Below are positions 57,714-64,000 of a stretch of DNA of 64,000 bases, piece by piece. The number at the start of each line of letters is the position of its first letter. The first letter of the stretch is position 1. The stretch is from the NCBI GenBank assembly GCA_023212725.1, contig JALBYF010000005.1, positions 1 through 64,000 on the forward strand, in the 5' to 3' direction. A model generated the notes under the pieces. It saw nothing but the letters and a program-made list of their open reading frames with translations. It did no database searches and had not been told where the DNA came from. The DNA comes from Tranzscheliella williamsii. Its lineage: Eukaryota > Basidiomycota > Ustilaginomycetes > Ustilaginales > Ustilaginaceae. The translations under genes were made by a program, and so were the position numbers.

Positions 57714-60700
57714 ATGGCCAAAGGCGGTGGCTCCCAGCTGTCGCAGCTCAAGGCCAAGCTTCACAGCTCAGGCGTCGATGACCGGAGGCAACTCTCGAAA
57801 AAGTCGAAAGCTCGAAAGGGGGGTCAGGACGAGAAGGATGCCGCTGCTCGTCGTCTGAATAAGATCAGTTCCATTGTATCCGGCTTCAACCCGTTCGACG
57901 AGAAGCTCTCCAAGCCCAAGCATGAGGTGCTCGGCCGCAAGGTCAAAGGCGCTGTTGGACGGCCAGGCGCAGCCAAGGCCAGCGGCCTCGCCCAGCGCAG
58001 AGAGACGCTTCTGCCCGAATGGCAGGCAAGAAGCCGCGTCGGCTCTTTCGTCGACCGCCGCTTCGGTGAAAACGACGCCAACATGACCCCCGAAGACAAG
58101 ATGCTCGAAAGATACGCCACCGAAAAGCAGCGCAGGGCAGCCAAGGGCGCCGCCTTCAACCTCAACGACGACGACGAAGTCTTGACCCATTACGGTCAGA
58201 ACCTGAGTGGTCTCGACGACCTCGCCGATATTCGTCTCCCGGGAGATGACGACGACGACGAAGGTATGTTCTGTTTTCTTCCAGTCTAATGCCTTGTCCA
58301 TCTTGCATGCCGAGCCCACCCGCTTTTCCACCCATGGCAGCCGCCTCTTGCCCCTTTCGCTTGCCCCTTTCGCTTGCCCCTTTCGCTTGCCCCTTTCGCT
58401 TGCCTCTCTCGCTTGTCTCTTCGGCTTGCCTCTGTGGCTCTTGCTGTCCCGAACGAGTTGGCAACGTGATGATCTGCTACTGGCGAACATAAATTGATCC
58501 GGACATATCACAATCAAGCGCTGACAAGCGCGAACCCATGACGGTCAAAAGATTCTACTGGAGATTTCTGATTCTTACCACTCGTTCGTCAGAGCAGAGC
58601 AGAGCAGAGCAGAGCAGAGCAGAGCAGGCAGCAGAGGCGGCGACAATGGCCAACCATCGTACGGAAGCAGTCTGACTGACTTTATAACCACTTTCTTCTC
58701 TTCTCTCCGCTAGATTCCGGCAGGTTGTCAGGGCAAGGTCATTTCGGTGGCTTCGGCGAAGACGGCGAAGCGGACGGAGACAAGACCAAGGCAGATGTCA
58801 TGCGTGAAGTCATCGCCAAGTCCAAATACCACAAGCTCGAAAGGCAAAAGGTCAAGGATGCCGATGATGATCTGCGCGAACAGCTCGACAGCGAGCTGGC
58901 CGATATCCGCGGATTGCTCTTTGAGCAACCCGTTGTCCAGCCTCCCACGACAGACAAGGAGAGCAAGGAAAAGGCGAAAGCCACGCCTCTTGCAGCGGCG
59001 GCGAACACCAAGCAAGATGACAACGAGGCAGCCAAGAAAGATTTCAGCTCTTACGACACCTTTGTCCGCGAGCTGGCCTTCGAAAGACGAGCAAAGCCCC
59101 AGGACCGCCTCAAGAGCGAAGAGGAGCTCGCCGCTGACGAAGCCAAGAGGCTTGTGAAAGCCGAAAAGGCGCGCCTTAAACGCATGCGCGGAGACAGTGA
59201 CGACGAAAGTGACGACGACGACGACGCGCAGCCATCAGGCAGCCGCAAGAAACGGAAGAAGTCGTCGCAACCCAAACGGTCAGGTGAGGGCGACGATCTC
59301 GACGACGATTTCGAGCTCGACGGCATGACGGCGGGCCAAGTCTACGGCCTGGGATCCGGTCTGGCCGAGGATGGCGCTGTCGACGAAGACACCGACCAGA
59401 GTGCAGACTCTGCAGCAGAGGAATCGGAAGCGGAAGCATCCGATTCCGCCGATGAAGAGATCGAAGACGACGAAGGCGACGACGAAGACGACGACGACGA
59501 CGACTTTGCTGATCTTGCCGATGCCGATGGCGCCATCCAGATCGGCGAGGACGAAGACTCGGAACAAGAGGGTGAGCACGAAGCGTTGACTGATTCAAGC
59601 GGGGTCAGCAAGAAAGCTGGCAAGGAGGGGAAAACAACAACGACAACAAAAAAGGCAGCGAGCGAAGCGTCTACCAGCAAGCTTCCTTTCACCTTTGCAT
59701 GTCCGTCTACGCACGACGAGCTGCTGACGATGCTAGACAAGCATCAGATCGACCCCAAGCTGATTCCGATCGTCATCAAACGCATCCGGACGCTCCATCA
59801 TCCAAGCTTGGCGGAAGATAACAAGTACAAGCTTCAAGCTCTGATTGGCGTCCTCATCGATCATGCGCTGCACTGGGCAGCACGGGCCCAGCAGCACCTG
59901 TCTCCCGCCAAGCTCGCCTTTGCCATTGTGAATGCTCTGATCCCGCACATCTTTCACCTCTCTCAGTCCTATCCGCTCGCCTCGGCAGAGCACTTTGTCT
60001 CCAAATTGGCACTGATGCAGAGGAACCTCTCCCGCGGGCTCGCCAAGGGTGCCACGGACAAAGATGCCCGGACCTGGCCAGGCTTGCCGGAGTTGGCCCT
60101 GTTAAGGATCGTTGGTGCTGTCTGGCCTACCTCGGACAAAACGCATGCAGTCACCACACCCATGGCGCTACTCATTGCTCAGTACCTCGGCCACGCCCGG
60201 ATCCGCGGCGTCAGCGACGTAGCCTCGGGCTTGTTCCTGACTTCGATGGTAGCGTCGCATGAAAAGGACAGCAAGCGGCTTTTCCCCGAAGCGCTCAACT
60301 TCCTCTTTTCTGCCATCGCCATCCTGTCTCCGCTCCAGCCCGAGAGTCTGGACACGATCCGAGGAGCAGCTGAAGAGTACGGCATCCCGACTGCCGACCT
60401 GGACACCGCCCACAGCCAGCCACTGCGGCTTGTGGACGGCAAGATGGAGATTGGGCAGCTTGCAGCTGTCGACTTGCCGTCACTGGTTGCCTCCCAGGGT
60501 GGGACTGATGCTGAGGAGCACAAAGCCACGCTGCTGTCCCTCGCCGTGACGCTGTTGGGCGAGTTCAGCAAGCTGTACAGCGATTCGACCGGCTTCGTCG
60601 AGATGTTTACGCCGTTCAAGACGCTCGTTGGCAGCATCGCCACCGGGTCGACGCACGTCGCTTCGACACTGGAGCAGCTGGAGCGCCAGCTGCGGATGGT

Positions 60701-61067
60701 TTCTTCGTCGCGGCGCTACCTGCGCCTGCAGGCGCACCGAGCGATTGCCATCTCGTCGCAGGTGCCCAAGTTCGACCAGCAGGGCTACAACCCGGACCGA
60801 AAGGGCGCGCTGGACCCAGACACGGAACGCGTCCAGATCCAGAAGATGAAGGCGCTGATCAAGAAGGAGCGCAAGGGCGCCATCCGCGAGCTGCGCCGCG
60901 ACAATCAGTTCCTCGCCGACGTGCGCCGGCAGGAGACCGAGAAGGAAGACCAGACCTACAAGCGCAAGATGGACAAGATCATGTCCACCCTCCAGGGCGA
61001 GCGCAGCGAGCAGAAACAGATGGAGCGAGCCAAGGCCAACATCAAGAGAAGGACGGCCAAGAAATAG
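57714..61067 (+). CDS. NOP14: Nucleolar protein Nop14, U3/small-subunit processome, two exons
   Basis: Exons are 57714-58263 and 58714-61067, giving 967 aa over a 450-nt intron (GTATGTTCTG...CCGCTAG). The N-terminal block reads NKISSIVSGFNPFDEKLSKPKHEVLGRK and then RRETLLPEWQARSRVGSFVDRRFGE, the signature of Nop14. It continues MTPEDKMLERYATEKQRRAAK, SFVRELAFE-type SSYDTFVRELAFERRAKPQDR, long acidic segments (about 330-450), and a helical C-terminal half ending in a very basic tail (KKERKGAIRELRRDNQFLA, QKQMERAKANIKRRTAKK). Nop14 acts in the nucleolus in 18S rRNA processing and 40S assembly, with Noc4 and Emg1. Dbp8 in this window works in the same assembly pathway. Confidence 0.93.
58350..58440. 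repeat. 13-bp minisatellite (GCCCCTTTCGCTT), seven units, in the Nop14 intron
   Basis: Four perfect units (58350-58401) followed by three diverging ones, all within the 450-nt intron of Nop14. The pyrimidine-rich plus strand could influence splicing. Confidence 0.9.
58591..58625. repeat. AGAGC pentamer repeat, seven units, in the Nop14 intron
   Basis: Seven perfect AGAGC units about 90 bp before the 3' splice site. Confidence 0.92.
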
Positions 61068-61433
61068 CCGCGCCCCTTGGCATGACCTTGCCGTACTCGG
61101 TCCGGCGGCCCTCCTTGCCTTTAGTCATATTTCCCGCTCTTTGCTTTTCCTTTATCGCTCTCGACACCTCCATGTACTCTAGCCCATCAATACATAGCAT
61201 ACTCGCAGTTCTAGCATCAGTTTGCCGTCCATACCGTATACTCTTGAAACCCGAATCCGAGGGGCGAGGGAAAGCTGTGAGTCGAGAGCATGTCTGCAAG
61301 GGAGCCGAATCTAACAGAAGCTGGCCCGCAATGTTGCACTTCTCAGCTGAACCGCAGCAGTACTCACTGACTGATGCAGCTTGCCTTGTCACCACATCCT
61401 GCTCGTAGCGTAGAGAGCAGACGACGAGCCGCC
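61068..61433. other. Spacer between Nop14 and Tip41
   Basis: 366 bp holding the Nop14 3' UTR and Tip41 promoter. No gene seen. In-frame codons upstream of the Tip41 start (from 61374) are probably 5' UTR. Confidence 0.4.
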
Positions 61434-63143
61434 ATGGAGCCGACACGCTTCCCTACCGCTGCTCGGCATGGCACTGTTGACAGCGGCCGTGCCAATGCTG
61501 GGACGGCGGGGTCGGGGTACACGACCACGCACCACAGCAGCGGCCCTGCTGGCGTGGGCACCGCTGCTGGTGCGCCGCCGCCTTCGGTCCGGCAGGCTGC
61601 GTCGCCGGGCTCGCATGCAACGGCGGTGTCGAGCAGCACTGCCCCTTCCATTACGCCAAGTCCGACGACGCGGGGCATCGATGTTGGCGGCTGGAGCATC
61701 AAGGTGACCAGCGGGCCGATTGGGTCGAGCGCCGAGATGGACGCGCTCTCCGAGACGCTGGGCATCCCGCCGCCCGAGATGGCGTTCCCGCACAATTGCC
61801 TCGTCCTGCTGCATCGCCAGTCGGGCTTCTCGCTCTGCTTTGATGCAGTGCGGACGCTGCGCTCGGTCGACGGCGTCAAGCAGGCCAACTGGCTGCCGGG
61901 CATCGACTGCCGCGACCAGGCGTCGTCGACCGGCGTGAGCGCCAAGCCGGCCAAGTCCTCCCGCCTCGCCGGCGAAAGACCAGCGCCCAAGCCCAAGAGC
62001 TCCATCAAAGTCGCCTACGCCAAAGAGTGGGGCAAGAGCCGCAACGAGCTCGCCGCCACCGCCGACACCAACGCCATTGAACACGGCACCCCCCCGACAA
62101 GGTCGACCGATCCCGCAAGCGCCGCCGCCGCCGTTGCTGGTCCGTCGTCTGCGTCGTCGCACTTTGGCCCGGATGTGGCAAAGAAGGCGGTCGCCGCGCA
62201 GACGAGCGGCGCCGACATCACCGCGGCCAAGGAATACGACTGGACCTACTCCACCACCTGGGCTGGCGCCGTCGGGGAGACGCTGCCGCCCGCGTTGCTT
62301 GCGGGCACGGCTGCTACGCCGCCGGGCGACACGGCACGAGCCAGTGCGAGTGGAGGCGAGGCATGGTTCCAGCCGGGCACCGACCCAGCGCAGGACCGCA
62401 TCCCGGTCGAGAGGCTGGGCGCGTCGTCGGGCGAGCCCATTCTGTTCTACGACGACATTGTTCTGTTCGAAGACGAGCTGGCGGACAATGGCAGCTCGAT
62501 GGTCAGTGTCAAGGTGCGCGTGATGCCGTCGGGCTTTCTGGTGCTGCAGCGCTTCTTCCTGCGCGTCGACGATGTCCTCTTTCGCGTCTTTGACACGCGC
62601 ATCTACTGCCAGTTTACCGAGACGGCCGGCGGGCAGCCGGAGGGTCGCGGCGGGGGTCGCTGTCCACGGCTGGTTCGGGAATGCTCGGGGAGCGAGGCGG
62701 AGTATGCGGCGGTGCGGGCGCACCTCCCGCCGTACCGCCCGGACGACCTGTCGCCGCTGACCGACGCCAACTGGGTCTCGACCGTCCTGGCCAAGCTCTC
62801 CCGCGCCCGCAGCGCACACTACCACGCCCAGCTCGCCGCCGGCATCCTCCCCCCCGCCCCCCTCCACGCCCCCCCGCGCACCCCCGCTCCCACACCACCC
62901 CCCCGCCTCCCCGCCTTCACCGGCTCCCGCCCCGGCGAACGCATCGACACCGCCCCCGCCCGCGCAACACCCCCCCACCACTCACTCCCCCCCGCCCACA
63001 TCCTCGGCCACCTCGATACCGCCCCAGACGACACCTGGCCCGGCGTCGGCGCTCGCGTCGACATCGCAATCCTAACACCCCCCACTGACGTCACTGCCCC
63101 CATGAATGAATCTAGCCCCCCGACCCCTCCCGCGCCGCTGTAA
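61434..63143 (+). CDS. TIP41: Tip41-like protein, regulator of PP2A-family phosphatases
   Basis: The 569-aa protein starts at 61434 in a strong GCCGCCATGG context. The conserved core begins IDVGGWSIKVTSGPIGSS (about residue 80), LGIPPPEMAFPHNCLVLLH, then EYDWTYSTTWAG, IPVERLGASSGEPILFYDDI, VLFEDELADNGSSMVSVKVR, VMPSGFLVLQRFFLRVDDVLFRVFDTRIY and LVRECSGSEAEY. These are the Tip41 blocks. A low-complexity insert of about 130 residues (Ala/Ser/Lys) splits the core between FDAVRTL and EYDW, and the last 130 residues are Pro-rich; both make it about twice the usual length. Tip41 binds Tap42/alpha4 or PP2A-family catalytic subunits in TOR signalling; the PP4 catalytic subunit is encoded 14 kb away. 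Confidence 0.9.
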   Translation: MEPTRFPTAARHGTVDSGRANAGTAGSGYTTTHHSSGPAGVGTAAGAPPPSVRQAASPGSHATAVSSSTAPSITPSPTTRGIDVGGWSIKVTSGPIGSSAEMDALSETLGIPPPEMAFPHNCLVLLHRQSGFSLCFDAVRTLRSVDGVKQANWLPGIDCRDQASSTGVSAKPAKSSRLAGERPAPKPKSSIKVAYAKEWGKSRNELAATADTNAIEHGTPPTRSTDPASAAAAVAGPSSASSHFGPDVAKKAVAAQTSGADITAAKEYDWTYSTTWAGAVGETLPPALLAGTAATPPGDTARASASGGEAWFQPGTDPAQDRIPVERLGASSGEPILFYDDIVLFEDELADNGSSMVSVKVRVMPSGFLVLQRFFLRVDDVLFRVFDTRIYCQFTETAGGQPEGRGGGRCPRLVRECSGSEAEYAAVRAHLPPYRPDDLSPLTDANWVSTVLAKLSRARSAHYHAQLAAGILPPAPLHAPPRTPAPTPPPRLPAFTGSRPGERIDTAPARATPPHHSLPPAHILGHLDTAPDDTWPGVGARVDIAILTPPTDVTAPMNESSPPTPPAPL

Positions 63144-63222
63144 CGTCCCCGCTTAGCAAATCTGCCAGCCACACTCTGTCGGGACGCAGCTCGGGATGCG
63201 ATGCGAGTGTGCTTCGAATCGA

Positions 63223-63280
63223 ACTCAACAGGCGCTAACGATGTGGGGAGCTCACTCAACACACGCTAACGACGTGGGGA
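63223..63280. repeat. Two 27-bp direct repeats, 31-bp period, in a secreted-protein promoter
   Basis: Copies at 63223-63249 and 63254-63280 share ACTCAACA, CGCTAACGA and GTGGGGA with few mismatches. TTCGAA palindromes flank the pair at 63213-63218 and near 63288-63293. The block is 150-210 bp upstream of the secreted-protein start codon, so it may be a duplicated activator site. Confidence 0.7.
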
Positions 63281-63364
63281 ATGCGGTTCGAAATGATATA
63301 ACGCGTGTGGGCAGCCGCGGCGGGGCAGAGGCGTGTTGTTTCATTTCGAGGCGGTGGCTGCCGG

Positions 63365-63372
63365 TATAAATA
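63365..63372 (+). promoter_or_regulatory. TATA box of the terminal secreted-protein gene
   Basis: TATAAATA, 60 bp upstream of the ATG at 63432, in GC-rich surroundings. TATA boxes mark regulated rather than housekeeping fungal genes. Confidence 0.65.
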
Positions 63373-63431
63373 CCCAAGCTGGTGCAGTGCGGATGGCCGG
63401 CCGTGCTGTTCTCATATCTATACGCTATACG

Positions 63432-63908
63432 ATGTGGTTCTGCAAGGCTGCTCTGTTGGCCGGACTGGTGGCGGCGGTGGCGGGCGACGGCCTTCTTCCT
63501 GCTCTGGGCGGGACACAATATTCGTGCAGTAGGTAGCGGCCGAGCGGGCGAGGTGAAGAGCGGCGGTACTGACACTGGGTGCAGCGGTGGCGGCGACGAC
63601 GTCGTGCGTGTCTGGCGACTCGTTGCGCGAGGACGGCAATACGCCGCAGCTGGACGCGCGAAAGTGCTACGACGAGCAGCAGGGCCGCGGGCCCGCCGGC
63701 TCGCGCGACGTCTACATGGTCACGCTCCACGACCTGTCTGGGCAAAACGGCGAAACGACGGCAAATTCGGTAAGCTTTCTATCCTGCACGACGCCCGGCG
63801 CAGCGGTACTGACGCACCCCGCAGCGCCTCACCGCGATGCTCGCATTCAATCGCTGCCCCGCCACCGACGTCCGTTGCGTCGCGGACGGCATCCACCTCG
63901 GCTGCTAA
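63432..63908 (+). CDS. Small secreted cysteine-rich protein, candidate effector (121 aa, three exons)
   Basis: Exons are 63432-63528, 63585-63769 and 63825-63908. Introns are 56 nt (GTAGGT...GGTGCAG) and 55 nt (GTAAGC...CCCGCAG), both with CTGAC branch-like sites, and the phases fit. The N-terminus is a signal peptide (MWFCKAALLAGLVAAVAG, cleavage about residue 18). The mature part has six cysteines, at residues 32, 40, 60, 105, 112 and 121, the last being the final residue, consistent with three disulfides. No family is recognised. A TATA box and duplicated promoter element suggest regulated expression. Its architecture parallels the minus-strand secreted protein near 24.6 kb, but the sequences are not obviously related. 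Confidence 0.75.
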
Positions 63909-64000
63909 GCTGCACCCCCACCCCCAGCATCTGTCCCTACTACACACAATCCGTTCGTCGTGGATGCTGCACAGTGTGTGCGATCGTGGGCTGCGCTATC

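Noticed and set aside
61389..62981. 530-codon open frame on the minus strand
   Set aside because: Antisense to the clearly recognised Tip41 gene; Gly/Arg/Ala-rich with no domain.

Overview
The window is nuclear DNA of a basidiomycete fungus, most likely a smut-type yeast or smut (Ustilaginomycotina, probably Ustilaginales). Reasons: GC-rich, closely packed genes on both strands; short introns (mostly 56-90 nt) with GTAAGT-like donors and CAG/TAG acceptors; intron-bearing tRNA genes; a lone 5S rRNA gene; and a full set of eukaryotic housekeeping proteins that read as fungal. Assignment below subphylum is inference from style, not from a database match.

Layout. 1-5.8 kb: C-terminal end of an unidentified Pro-rich protein, a small hypothetical protein, an intron-containing tRNA-Tyr, the DEAD-box helicase Dbp8 and an Svp26/TEX261-like cargo receptor. 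6.5-12.7 kb: glutaryl-CoA dehydrogenase, a large unrecognised signal-peptide protein, ESCRT-I Vps37 and a peroxisomal (C-terminal SKL) Nudix CoA pyrophosphatase. 12.8-16.6 kb: the HEAT-repeat protein Rtp1/TANGO6. 18.1-22.3 kb: the regulatory and catalytic subunits of NAD-isocitrate dehydrogenase, transcribed divergently from one intergenic region, followed by a 5S rRNA gene.

23.7-26.9 kb is the odd region. A type-B carboxylesterase pseudogene is broken into three pieces. The first break is a 1.1-kb insertion flanked by a 5-bp duplication and carrying, on the opposite strand, a two-exon gene for a small secreted six-cysteine protein. The second break holds a decayed Dph4-like J-domain/CSL-zinc-finger gene. 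This is the only clearly accessory stretch in the window.

27.5-51.6 kb is dense housekeeping: Tra2-like SR protein, eL18, Isy1, Vid27, eIF3d, Cdc7 kinase, SAP18, a divergent eS12/uS17 ribosomal-protein pair, clathrin light chain, PP4 catalytic subunit, D-2-hydroxyglutarate/D-lactate dehydrogenase and Mix23. 51.7-63.1 kb: Vps41 (HOPS), tRNA-Leu(AAG), the complex I subunit GRIM-19 (five exons, two of only 13 nt), Nop14 and Tip41. The window closes with a three-exon gene for a second small secreted six-cysteine protein, with a TATA box and paired direct repeats in its promoter.

Functional links: splicing (Tra2, Isy1), ribosome biogenesis and translation (Dbp8, Nop14, eL18, eS12, uS17, eIF3d, 5S, two tRNAs), endolysosomal traffic (Vps37, Vps41, clathrin light chain, Svp26), mitochondrial metabolism (Idh1/Idh2, GCDH, Dld2-like, GRIM-19, Mix23) and PP2A-family signalling (PP4 and Tip41). 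Most long antisense reading frames are by-products of GC-rich codon usage. Several gene models below were built by joining exons at visible splice signals.
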